Part shown: positions 45,701 to 57,300 of the stretch, in pieces | Layout: each line of letters opens with the position of its first letter | Position numbering within the stretch: the stretch's first letter is position 1 | Source of the DNA: Diplosphaera chodatii | Taxonomy: Eukaryota; Chlorophyta; Trebouxiophyceae; Prasiolales; Stichococcaceae | Assembly (NCBI GenBank): GCA_032358165.1 | Contig: JAALGY010000044.1 | Coordinates: 806,001 to 870,000, forward strand | Length of the DNA stretch: 64,000 bases | Direction of reading: 5' to 3' | Notes under the pieces: generated by a model | The model's input: the letters and a program-made list of their open reading frames with translations, nothing else | Database searches by the model: none | What the model was told of the DNA's origin: nothing | Made by a program: the position numbers and the translations under genes

Positions 45701-48700
45701 TGAGGGAAATGCCCTGGTCAGCTCGGCAGCTGCACGAGCCGCTTCTGTGCAGGCAGCGAGCAGTCGTATGCGCTGCATGTTGCCTCGCTGATGACCAGCC
45801 ACGTGTCACCACGGAGTCCAGATGGATTGAAAGCAGTCACCCCATTCACCCCTGTGCACCTGATGTGCACTCGGCCGACTGAACCAACAAGAAAAGGGCT
45901 GGTGCCGCATCTGCAGGCCGCTGCTCGGGTGACTGCTGCACAACAGATGGCGCAGCAGGCCGCGCGGCAGCCGCCGGCGCACCCGCTGACGTCGCCAGCC
46001 CAGCGCCAGCCGCCAGGGACGCCCCAGGGTGGGCCCCCCGGCGCGGCGGCAGCCGTCGCCCACGATGTGCTCCAGACGCCAACCGCCTTTGCCGCGGCCT
46101 GGGGCGGCGGCGGCGGCGCCGATGCGGCTCCCACTCCAGCCCCTGCAGGCACGTCGGGGTTGCTTGTGCGGGCTGCCGGGCATCGCAGAGGCTCGGTGCA
46201 CTGTTGTGGCAAAAGTACAGGCGCGTTGCACGTGAGCAGTGCAAGACTGAGCTCTCTGCGGCACTGCATATGCCGGAAAGAAAGGCGGTCAGTTTGATTC
46301 GTGCAGCGCAAGGTAGAAATGCTCAGTGCTCAGCACTTTTGTCAGCGAGCTGCAGACCCGAGCCAGCCGCTGCGGGCGGAGGCGCTGGTGTGGCAGTCGC
46401 AGCCCCCCAGCATCAAGCCCATCATCGGCAACCTGCGTATTGAGCCGCACCGCCAGCCCAAGTTCGACGAGCGCCTGCTGGGCTTCCCCGCCTGGGTGCG
46501 CTGCCCGCTGCCGTCATGTGCAACATGAAATCATCTTCCAATGGGGTGCACGTCTCACCGGTTGCAGCCTGGCAGCTGTGGTGAGCCAGCTGCGCTTGCG
46601 CCTTGGGGGCCAGGTGTACCTGCGCATCAGACTGCTCATGCTCAGGGTCAGAAATTCCACACATCAGCGGGTGAGACCTTCATCTGCGCGTGCTTGCAGG
46701 ATGCGCGGCAGCTGCAGGCGGCGCGCCCGTCGGACCAGGACATGTTTGTGACCGCCATCTGCCGCGTGCTGGCGTCTGAAGTGTCCATCAAAGAAAAGGT
46801 GCGCCCCCTGGCTGCACAGCAACCAAGGCTGCATGGGAGCTCATGTGGAGCGCAGATTGGCCGTCCCGATCGACAAGGGTGTTGCTCTGACGGGCACCGG
46901 CCTTCGTGGACGTGTGCCTTGCTCACATGCAGTCGAACCTGCTGGCATACATGGAGGCTCGTCTGCTGGGCAACAACGCCAACTCCAACACCTTCATCAA
47001 CTGCCTGGAGTTGGCCGAGCTGCTGGTGGGTGGCATCGTGGGCCTCAAACCCTGACTACACAGCAACCTGCACAGCAACCCAGCGAGATCAGTCCTGATG
47101 ACCCACATGTCTTCGGGCAGTTGCCGGTCGCGGCTGCGCCAGTGGCTTTGGTGTATCACTGAACGCCTGCGTTCACTGCAGCAGCAGCAGCAGTCTGCAC
47201 CGCATTCGGGCAGCGCCTGATGCGGTGGCGGTCCCTGTACAGGTGGGCTCGCTGCGGGGCCTGTGCGCGGGCGGCGGCAAGGGGCGCGACCGCGACGGCC
47301 TCAAGGCGCAGCTGGCGCTGGTGCTGGGCCTGCTCATCCGCCACGCGACCGTCATCGACGCGTCCCTGTCCGCCACAGGTGCGTAGCCATTCCGTGCGGT
47401 GTGAAGGTGGGGCCTGTTTGCCCGGCCGTCTGTACAACCGCCGTGCCACCACCATTGACGCCGCACTAACCGCCACTGGTGCGCGGCAGATCCTGCAGAA
47501 GCCGATCAACCAATGCTGAGTCACTGCTGTGCCCTTACCGACGCCATGCCATCGACGCCGCCCTGGCGCTTACAGATGCATGCTCCATCCAGAGGATGCG
47601 GCAATCAGGACACACTGCAAGCAGCGGACATGTGCCTGAGTTTCTTCGCAGTGCATGCTGTGTGGCTTAAGCGCCTCAGGTTTGGACCTCCACGTGACGA
47701 CAACTTGCAGGTTGTGACACCGCATTCTGGTTTGCAGGCATCCTGGATGTGCTGATGCTGGCGGCGGGCGACAAGTCGGAGCGGGTGCAGCGCAAGGCGG
47801 TTGCCGCCTTTGGCGAGCTGCTGTTCTTCATCTCGCACCAGGGTCCAGCGCAGGAGGCCTTTGCACCGGTGCGCTGCTGAGTGGTGTCCAATCTGCACCC
47901 TTGGTTCAGTCAATGGTATGCAAACATAACTGCCGGTTGCTGTTTTGCATCGTGAAACTCTCGCGTCGCCGGGCAGAAGGCGGCAGCATACAGGCCACCT
48001 GCAAGACGACCAAACAAACAGACGCCCTGTGCTGCCTGCAGTGCGCCCCGGCAGAGCAGCCCGGCAGCGGGAAGCACTCGGCGGCGGCGGCGGCGCCGGG
48101 GCGGTGGCACGTGCCGCCGTCCGCCATCGCCCTCATCTCCCATGTGCTGAAGCCCGGCGGCGACGAAGTTGCACAGGTGGGCGTCTGGCATTGCACCAGG
48201 TCTGTACCGCCACCCTGGCGCCCAAATCTACTGTTGACACCAGGTCCTGAGCGGCCTGACTGCCGCTCTGCCACTCAGGCCCATGTGCAGGACCTCCGCC
48301 ACTGATGACACTGCCTGGCTGCAAGCGGTCGCCTGCCCTGCAGCACTACGCGGCGCGCACGGTGGAGAACATCGCGGCGCTGGGCGGCAGCTGGGCGGCG
48401 GCCCTGGCCGACGGCCTGCTCATCGGCAACCTGGTCAGCCTGTGGCGGGGCGCCAGGTGCGCGGGATGGATGGCGCGCTGTGCTGCGCCTGAGCGCTGCA
48501 GTCGTCGAGAGCTGCATGAGCGCCTGCTCCATTTCGCACAGCCCCACACGGGCATCCGTCTGATGAAAGCCCTCTGTCACGGGAGGGAGGTGCCGGGTGC
48601 ACCTGGGGCCTGCGCCCTGCAGCGCGGCGCGCGCCGCCAGATGCCCGCCCCGGTGTGTGCCAACTCACAGCGCAACATTTCTGCGACACAGGAGCGAGGC

Positions 48701-51700
48701 GCTGCGGGAGGCTGCGGCGGGCGCGCTGGCGTGCGTGCTGCACCACTCGCCGCCGCAGCTGGCGGCGCTCGTGTCCAAGTACGGCGCCCGCATGCTGGTG
48801 GCAGGTGCGGCGGCGAACCGATACAGTTTTGCCAATACAACTTTGCCACTGAGCCATCAACAAAAGACGGGGCACCAACCCCAGCACACACCCAGCTGTT
48901 TTGCGTGCGTCCATGCAACGGCTCTGTCCCTCAGCTAGTCTCAGTGCTGTGAGGTGCTGATCAGGCGCCTGTGCTATCTCCAGTACAGGTGCTGGCTGCA
49001 GGCCGCATCTCGACAGAGCAGCATCCATGCTGCACCGGGTCCAGTCGATCGTTGATTTGGATGCCCCAACAAGCAGGCATCTCAATGCGTGCAGGGCTTG
49101 GGGACCCGTCTGCCAGGGTGCAGCTGGCGGCGGCCGGCATGCTGGCTCAGGCGCTGACCGCGGCCGGCGGCGTGGGCGATCGAACACGCACGTCCCTGCA
49201 GGTGCCACCGCAGAAAACGGTCTGAAAGGCATCAGAACATTCGGTTTTCCAGAGTTGCAACTCTGGAAACCCACTATGTTTGTCAACTCCAAGTTGCAGC
49301 TGCTGGCGTGCGAGTGCACAGGAAGCAGGCCGAAGCAGGCGGCATCGTTGCACGGTGGTTGGGTAGTTGTTCGCACAGCTGCCCTCCCCCGCTCACCAGA
49401 CATGTGTGCAAGCAGGCGGCAGGCTTTGGCATCACCCTGCTGCTGCGGTTTGGAAGCGCCGCAAATAAATGGTCGCCGGCCCGAGGCGACTCACCCTTTC
49501 ATCGGGCCCACCCCTTTCAGGCTGGGGTGGCGGACCAGCCGGGGGCGCTCCAGGGTGCGCTGGCGCTGCTGGGCGCTCCGCAGCCGGAGCTGCGGGCCAG
49601 GGGCTGCATCCTGGCGGCGCTGCTCATCAGGGGCTCGCCGCCCATGCTGGCCGCCGCCTGTGCAGGTTCGGGCTGGCACCCCAGCTGCATGAAGCTGAAG
49701 CGTGTGTTCACACACGCGCTGCGACCTACCTTCATTGGTGTCTGCCGCCGGCGCTGCAGCCGGCGGGTCCAGCCACGCACGCTGGTGACCTCTGCACCTT
49801 GTTGTGCTCCAGGCGGCCTGCCCGCCGCGGCAGACAGGCTGCCACAGGACGCGGCGCCATCCGTGCTGAGGGCGCTGCAGGCGCTGCACGCCGAGGTCGG
49901 CGAGGTCACGGCGCTCATCCTTGGACAGGTCCGCCATTGCCTCACAAACCTGCAGTGCAGCAGACCCGCATGCAGCGGCTCGCCGTATGCAGACCTGCGC
50001 AGCGTGATGACAAGGCGCCTGCAGCACCTGCGGCGCCAGCGGAGCGTCATCGCAGCAGTGCCTTCACCCCACTGTGCACCGGGAAGGTCTGCCTGGCCGC
50101 CCCGACTGAGCGCCTCCCGCCCGTTGCTGCCTGCAGCTGCTGGGGGCGGTGCGCGGCCCGGCGCCGCAGCGCACGGCGGCGTGGGACGCCGGCGGCGCCG
50201 CCGCCAACTTTGCCGCCGTCGTGCCGCCGCTGCTGGCAAGCCCCGCGCTTGGTGGCGCGCTGGCCTCGAACGTAGGCCTGAAACCTGAAGCCAGACGGTG
50301 TAATCTTTGAGCCTTGGGAGCGCAGCAGGATTCGCGGGTCCATGGGTGATGTTGCACATTGCACAAGCCGCTGCTGGCATCCCGAGCGTGTGCAACGCCT
50401 CACGTCTCACATCTCGACGCAGTTGGGTCCATAGCTTCACAGTCTGGTGCTCTTCATGGTTGTCACATTTGACGAGGAGGTTTTGGCACTGCAGGGCCTT
50501 GTCGAGGCGTTGGCAGCCGCGCTGGACGCGACGATGACGGCGCCGGACGATGTGACCGACCAGATCAGGGTGCGCTGCGAGCAGGCAGCAGAACCTATTG
50601 AGCACGCTGCGAGTACCGGCCGGCGCGCTGATGCCACAAGCGTGGATGGCGGCAAACCATGCATCGCGCTGCAGATCCAGCTATGGATCAACATTGCTGC
50701 AGTAGGGTTAGTACACCTCATCTTGAGCAACCCTTCCGAACCCACTTGCAGGCGCAGGTACTGGCCGCGACCGAGGCCCTGGTCGGCAGGGGTCCAGAAG
50801 TGGTGGCGCCCCTGGCCGGCAGCATCTCGGCGTGCCTGGTGCCGGCGCTCGCGGTAAGCGCCAAAGCACATCATGCACAGCGGCCGGCTGTGCCTGCAGC
50901 ACGCCGGAATGGCATCAGGGTGGCAAGCGCAGTCCACAGCACCTCGAGCATTATACCAAGCAGCTGCGTATCCGAACCTCAAGCATGACAGTCTGGCCGG
51001 CTGTGTTGATGGTCCCTGCTGGCTGCCGGATGCAGGAAGCGGCGGCCGGCGCGTCGCACCGCGCCGGCGCGCGCTTCGAAGCGCTGCGGCTGCTGCTGGA
51101 CGTGCTGCTGGTGCTGCGCGTGCTGCCGGCGGACCCCGAAGGTGCGCCAGCAGCGCCTGCAGCACGCCAGCAGCCACCAAGCTGGTCACCCAAGCCATGG
51201 CCCGCTGTCAGCAAGAACCTGAAGTGCACAGGGCACAGGCGCCCAGCGCCACAGCCGCTGCAGCGCGCGTCCGCTGCACGTGCACCCGGGCCGCTGGGGC
51301 GGCTCCAACAACGCATCGCTGACTGCTGCTGAGCCTTGAAGTTACTCTTTGGTCAGTAGCTCTTGAATCATCAGCGCCTGGAAAATTGTGTTGCAGGGGG
51401 GAATGCACCTAAAAGCCAAGCTTTCAATGACTGCCAGGCGGCGGCCGCATCTGGGCGGCTGAGCTGGAGGCGGTGGTGACGGCGACGCTGCTGCCGGCGG
51501 TCCCGCAGCTGTTCACCCTGGGCTCCCCGCTGCCGCTGTTCACCCTCAAGCTGCTGGCGGCGCTGCTGGAGGCGCGCCCCGGCTGGGCGGCCGCCCTGGC
51601 GCGGTGGGTCCCCAGATTGCAGCGCTCAGTTTCAGGGCACGTCAGTCACAGTCGGAGGGTCGGAGGCCGCTCGCAACTTTGCGGTGGGAGGCGCCTCACA

Positions 51701-53607
51701 CAAGCACGAAGCATCGAAGGCAGCACGTTGTCTTGGCGTGTGCACTCGGACGTCGAGTTTCAGCACGTCGCGCTGCGCGGTCAACGCGTCATGCATCCTA
51801 CCCGCCAAAGCGTTTGATCCCCTCGCAGGGTGGACCTGGTGCCCCGCTTTGTGGAGTTTCTGGCGGTCACGCACGAGAACAACAACGTGCACAACCTGCG
51901 GGTGGTGCGGGCGCTGGTGGCGGCGGGGGCGGTGCCACCCGCGCAGCTCATCGCCACGCAGGCCGCGCAAAAGGTGACGCCTCGAACTGCCTTCTTCCAA
52001 ATCCTGCATCCGGCAGCCGAGCGTCTCCATGCGGTGCCGCCCTCCCACCGGCCACTGCGGATGCGGCTTGCCGGGCTGGTCACCCCAGCATCAAGCATGG
52101 TCTGCCAGCCGCGGCGGGAGTCAGGGGAATGCTCTTTGTGGGAGGGGCAGCAGCAGAGTCGGGGTCGAGCGCACAGCTTTCCCACATGATGCCCGCATCG
52201 CCAGCCGCACAGCCTTGCCGCCCCAGACGGTCGAGGCACAAGCGGCATCTGGGCGGCAGTACAGCGCTGCAGCAGAGACGGCCCGTCACACCAACAGGAC
52301 CAGTTCATTCAAATGCATGCAGAGTTTCTGCAGATCTTTTTCACGAGCTCAAGCGGCCCCGTTGCTGCGCGCAGGTGGCGGGGGTGCTGGAGTACACGGT
52401 GGAGAACCAGGTGCACACGTTCGTGGAGCCGGTGCTGGAGCTGTGCGCGGCGCTGCTGGCGGTGTACGCCCCCGCGCCCGGCGCGCGCCTCAGCCCCCTC
52501 GGGGACGCCGCGCGCCAGGGTGCGTGGGGCGGAGCAGGGTTCAGGGTGTGCGACCCTGCTGCCGAGTTGCCTCCAGCAGTCGGAGTGGGCACAGACGTCC
52601 GTCCATGCTTCAGCGACACTGCACCGTGCACATGGCGTTCGCAGTGAGCAGCGCACAAGGGCCATCACTAACTGGTCGGCCCGGGCTGTACCCTTGGTGA
52701 TGCCTGCTGGCGCCCTGCTCCCTTCTGCTTCATGCATTGCCCTGCGCCGTCCGCAGGCACCGCGGCGGTGGCGGCGGCGCTGGCGCCGCAGCTGTTCGCG
52801 CTGCTGCAGCTGGCGGGCTGCGAGGAGGCGGGCCCCGCGACGCTGGCGGCGAGCTGCGTCGCGGCGCTGACCCGCCTGCTGCCCAACGACATCGGAGGTG
52901 GGCGCTGTGCTCATAATGTGGTGCATCACACTGGGTGCTGCAGCTGGGCTGCTGTGCTGCAAGTGATGTAGCTAGCGGCTGCCGTAGTTGCTGATGAGAG
53001 CAGAGAGTTGTCGTACCCCGTGTGCCCCTGAACAACTTCCGAGGGGATGGTGTCCGAATGGTTCTTCGTGCTATCATCCTTCCTTTGGGCATTCCAGAGG
53101 TGCTGCTGAGCCGCGAGGGTGCGTCCGCGCTGGCGTACACCCTGAGCGGCGGCCCCCCTGGGGCGGCCGGCGCCCCCGCCCGCCGCCACCTGCTCGCGGT
53201 CGTGTCCGCCGCCGCGGCCGTCGCGCGGCGCTGCGGCCACGCAGACCGAGGCAAGCGTCCCTCAACACTTTGACTCTATAGTAATCTGTGCGGGTTTGAA
53301 GCGTCATAACGTGTGTTGTGCATGGGGCGCCACAGGGCGAAATTGCGACTGCTGCCCCTGGTGCGACGTCTGCAGGCTGGTCACCCGCGGATGCCCCTGA
53401 CGACTACAATAATCCTGGCACCTTCATCCTTACCATGATCTGGTGGACGCGTCGCCAGCCTTCCACCCTGCCAAGTGCCCGTGCACCGGTTTGCATGCAG
53501 GCGCGGTGCAGCAGCTGCAGCACGCCGTCGCGCGGCTGCCGCGCGTCGACGCCGGTCTGGCGGCGGCAGCCAACGAGGCCGGCACGGCTCTGGAGGCCCT
53601 GTGCTGA
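42787..53607 (+). CDS. RUK: RUNKEL/ULK4-type (pseudo)kinase with HEAT-like repeats
   Basis: Thirty-three exons: 42787-42803, 42895-43027, 43171-43223, 43359-43512, 43640-43771, 43923-44115, 44281-44363, 44542-44685, 44866-44956, 45103-45207, 45467-45618, 45917-46148, 46356-46495, 46700-46798, 46933-47025, 47243-47378, 47738-47868, 48042-48176, 48344-48456, 48692-48804, 49095-49201, 49521-49665, 49813-49928, 50137-50271, 50495-50569, 50752-50853, 51036-51141, 51438-51603, 51829-51973, 52375-52519, 52757-52897, 53098-53250, 53501-53607. Total 1,363 aa, about the length of Arabidopsis RUNKEL. The kinase domain (about 6-262) has IGEGKHCKV, Lys34 in YYALKR, YGDLKPSN (catalytic Asp125 kept) and HYMAPELF. 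The DFG site reads GGFGLSR (143-145 GFG), so the metal-binding Asp is missing. A linker has AEVDFDDH. From about 540 on are alpha-solenoid repeats. RUNKEL acts in phragmoplast and microtubule organisation, ULK4 in cilia. The exon 45917-46148 boundaries are the least certain. Confidence 0.93.
46149..46355 (+). other. Probable GC-AG intron in RUNKEL gene
   Basis: The exon is coding-like up to PTPAPAG, where the donor would be CAG followed by GCACGT. A GT donor 120 bp earlier (46029) has the same phase, so the alternative is a shorter exon. Coding bias favours the longer exon. Confidence 0.45.
47339..47577 (+). repeat. Degenerate ~100-bp tandem repeat, exon end into intron
   Basis: The 3' end of the exon at 47243-47378 (GTCATCGACGCGTCCCTG then GCCACAGGTGCG) is echoed about 100 bp later at 47451-47484 (ATTGACGCCGCACTAACCGC then CACTGGTGCG). 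It is echoed again about 100 bp after that at 47546-47577 (GCCATCGACGCCGCCCTGGC). The similarity covers the exon end including the splice site, so it looks like a decayed tandem duplication of the exon tail. Confidence 0.6.
53251..53500 (+). other. GC-AG intron in RUNKEL gene
   Basis: The donor after GACCGAG is GCAAGC, the classic GC-donor context. It joins the penultimate exon to the last exon in phase. No GT alternative nearby keeps frame. Confidence 0.75.
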
Positions 53608-54349
53608 GTGCGTACATGAGGCGCGGGGCAGCAGTGCAGCGGATGCCTGGGGGCACCTTCGGCTGACTGCGCACAATATGACGGGGCCAGCTGGGCGACA
53701 ACGCCGTTTGAGTTATGACTGTGCACGATTGCTTGCTAGATGTATTGACTGATTTCCAGTTTCGAGGCAGGCTTGAGCCCACGATGCTACGCAGCTGGTC
53801 TCAGGAATACACACGTGCATCATGCCGACTTGACAAGGCCTAGAGCAAATGGTCTTGATATTGCAACAGAGGGAGAGCCATCGTCCTGCGAGTGATAGAC
53901 TTGTTGACACTGCACATGCCGTGTCCAAGGTCAGGGTGACTTCGAAAACACATTATGGCAAACGCGCAACAGGCCTTACGATGCCACGGAAGACCGTCAC
54001 AAAGCCGGCAGGACAGCCGAGTCACGGACCAGCAGGTGTTGTGCCCCATCGTGTTCATCTGAGCTGGCAAGCGTCATGCATCCGGGTCTGCAGCTGCTGC
54101 CCCTGCGGCGGCGGCGGCGGCCCGCGGCACCGCTGCTGTTGGAAATGCCATCTCCGCAGGCGGTGCTGGCGGCGGAGCGCCCAAGCTGTCCTGTACAGAA
54201 TCCTGCACCAGCAAGGGCATTCAATGCTACACATGTACAAAGCTGCTGTGGGGTACGCAAATGCAGTCATGTGAGAGCGCACTGATGGTCTCATTTGCCC
54301 TGCACAGTGAGTGCCGCTTGTTTGGCCCATGCTGCTCAAGAGGGGAGGA
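53608..54349. other. Convergent intergenic region RUNKEL / DDT protein
   Basis: These 742 bp lie between two facing stop codons. They should contain both 3' UTRs. No further gene is seen. Confidence 0.4.
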
Positions 54350-57300
54350 TCAGCCCGATGAGGATGACTGCTGTCGGGGCAGGCAGGCAGAGCGCAGTGC
54401 TGCACATGCCTGCGGTTCGGGCGGCGGCCCTGACGCCTGCCGGAGCCGGCTGGTCTGCTGCTGCTGCTGCTGCTGCTGCTGACTGTGGTTGAGCTCTGAG
54501 CCATGGTGTGGCACATGGCCGTCCAAGGCCGCCGCCGCATCCATATCAGAATCATCAGCTTCGCCGCTGGCGGCGGCAGACACCGCCGGCGTGCGGGAGC
54601 GGGACCGCCCATTCGTGCGCTCGTCCGGCAGGCTGCGCAGAACATTGCTGGTGATGTGCAGGTGCCAGCATGCCATCCGCGAAGCGGGCCCTCTGAACAA
54701 CGGCACGTGCACGTCACCGGGCCATTCAGACATGCTCAGCTCAGCTTTCAGCAAGCGGCGGAAGCGTGTCAGCCGTGGGCAGCCTGCCGCTACCACGGCT
54801 TTGGCTCTGCGACAGGCGGTGGAACGGGCAGGCTGCCCAGTCCAAGGAAACAGGGGTCAGGCCACACCCAGAGCCACCACACGGTGCACCCCAAGCCGCA
54901 CCCGAAGGCCAGGGCGGCGTCCCGGTGGGAGCGCCCCCGCCGCAGCCCCGCCGCCACCAGCTCCGCCGCGCTCGGCCGCTCCTCCGCCTCAAGCGCCCAG
55001 CCGGGGATGGGCTCCTCCGCGCCCTTGGGGCCGCGCACCTGCGTTTGTGCGAGCCCCGGCGGACCTCAGAGTTCGTTGCTGTTCAAACCCCAGCAATGAT
55101 CAGGCCCATCGTGAAACGGGTCGACTGGTGGCAGCAGATCGCCAAACACGGCATGCGACCATGTACACGTGCGACGCCGTGCACTGCCCGCACCGCGTCC
55201 AGGATGGTCTCGTTGTAGTCGTTGTAGGTGTAGTCCACCTGCTTGCGCTGCCGCTGCGACCTGCGAGCAGACAGGCGCAACGGTGGCACTTGTGTGTACG
55301 CGGCGTTCCACTGCTTAAGCACAGCAGTTCCCAGCAAGCACTTGCCCACTGGTGATGGTGCAAAGCGTCAGGGTTGACAAACCCTAACCACCGAAAACGA
55401 CCCACCTGCCATAGCCCTCGGTGTGGACGGCCGCGGTGGCCAGGTCACGCTGCAGGCGCTCCCGCCGCGCCTCCCGCCGCTGTGCCGCCGCCTTCGCCTC
55501 CTCCGCCGCCGGCACCACGTCGTCCAGGATCTGCAGCGCATTGTGACGACCCTGCTGCGTTTTCCTCTGACAAATGAAAGGCTGTCTACGGACTGTTGAT
55601 CAGGTCTGCTTCAGCCTGTGGCGCGCAGGGCGCCAGACACTCATGCACCAGCGGCGGGCCTGACCAGTGACTCTGCCACCTGCTACGCTGTGCAGGCGGC
55701 CAGACCCCGCGCAGCCTGCCGGCCAGCATCATAGCGCGGCACCCTGCCAGGTGCCCCGCAAGCTGCCCTAAAACTTTACCCTGCCCTAAAACCCTGCTAA
55801 AACCCTGCAGCACGGCGCCCACCAGCGAGGCAAGCTCCTGGTCCGCGTGCTTCACCGACAGCGCCAGCTCAGCGCCCAGGGCCTCCAGCTCCCCCACGCT
55901 GGTGGCCACGCACGCCCAGCCGCCCTCCTCCGCGTCAGCCACCTGCGGAAGTGCTGACGCACTGTTGACGAGGAGCTGCGGCAGCCTGGAGGCATTCGTG
56001 GCAAGCTGGCTGCAGGGAACATGCGTAATATAGACAATTTCTATTGGGAAGACGTCGCAATCACCAAGGACAAGTGTCTCCACTGCTCTGGATGGAGCTC
56101 GACCGCATGTAACAAGCGCACATGTGAGCCGGGGGGGTTGAAGCGCGGGGCGCGGCCGCGGGCGCTCCTGCCCCTGGCGCGGCTCCTGGCCGGGGCCGCG
56201 GCCGCCGCTGCAGCCGCCTCGGCCGCCGTTGCGGCCTCCGCGGCTGCCGCCGCCTCTGCCGCTGCGCGGGCCGCGGCGGACCTGAGCTTCGCTGCGGACG
56301 CTGCGCTCGGGGCCTCAATGGCTGCGGAGGCAGCAGCAAAGCCCAGGGCCCCGCTCGCATCCGAGTCTGCGTCCGCTGCGGCGCCGCTGTCTGCTGTGCC
56401 GGCATCCGCGCCGCCGCCAGCTGCTGCTGCTGCGGGCGCCGCCGCTGCCGCTTCCCCTGCCTCCGCCGTGGCTGGTGCGTCTGTGTTGGTTCCAGCCTCC
56501 GCTGCAGGGCCGCCCCCGCCTGCGCTGGCTGCGGGGCTGCCCGGCGCAGAGGCACTGCCACGCTGTGCATCTCCCGCCGCAGCCGCCGCCGCTGAGTCGG
56601 ACGGCTGCGGCTGCGCGGTGTCCTTCGAGTCCTCCGGTACCGCGCCGCCGGCTGGGGCTTCCCGGTACAGCCGCAGGCCTGCAGCGTTGGACCATGCCAC
56701 TCTCGACATCACCGGACGTCTGGAGCCCAACAGCACAGGGGCTACAAAGTCCACGGCAGCTGGGTGGTCGCCAGCCTGTCCTGGTGACCTGCCTGACGTA
56801 CAGGCCACTGACATCACGAATTTGAGGCGCCACCGCTGGTGCGACAGAGGTGTCAAGAGGTCGCAGCAGCCATGCGTCGCACATACGCCAGCAGCACCTG
56901 TGGTGTCGAAGAAGTCGTGGAGCCAGTAGGTGCGGCCGGCGGCGTCCTGCCCCAGGGGGGCCCGCCGGAAGTCGTCCAGGGTGGCCGAGTCGTCGACCTC
57001 GCCCTTCTTGAGGCGCCGCCGAGGCCCCGCGGCCACGTCTATGGCCCCCCTGAGGTCGTCCTTGTCCAGCCGCATCTCGCACAGCGCCTTCAGGGCAGCC
57101 ACCCTGCAGCAGCAAAGCCCAGGCGACGTTGCTGCAGCCGCGCGTGTCTGATGACGCAGCTGTTTGATGGTCCCATGACGATGTCGGCGCTTGCCGGCAC
57201 GCCCACGGCATGCTGTGCACTGGAGCAGGTGACGGACGCCTCGCAGCAGCAGAGTTTTGCCAGGTTGCCACGCTTGGTGCTTGGAGGGGCGCCAGCAAGG

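Noticed and set aside
56021..56929. A 302-codon Ala-rich open frame on the plus strand
   Set aside because: It is the antisense shadow of the Ala-rich exon (56122-56678) of the DDT protein.
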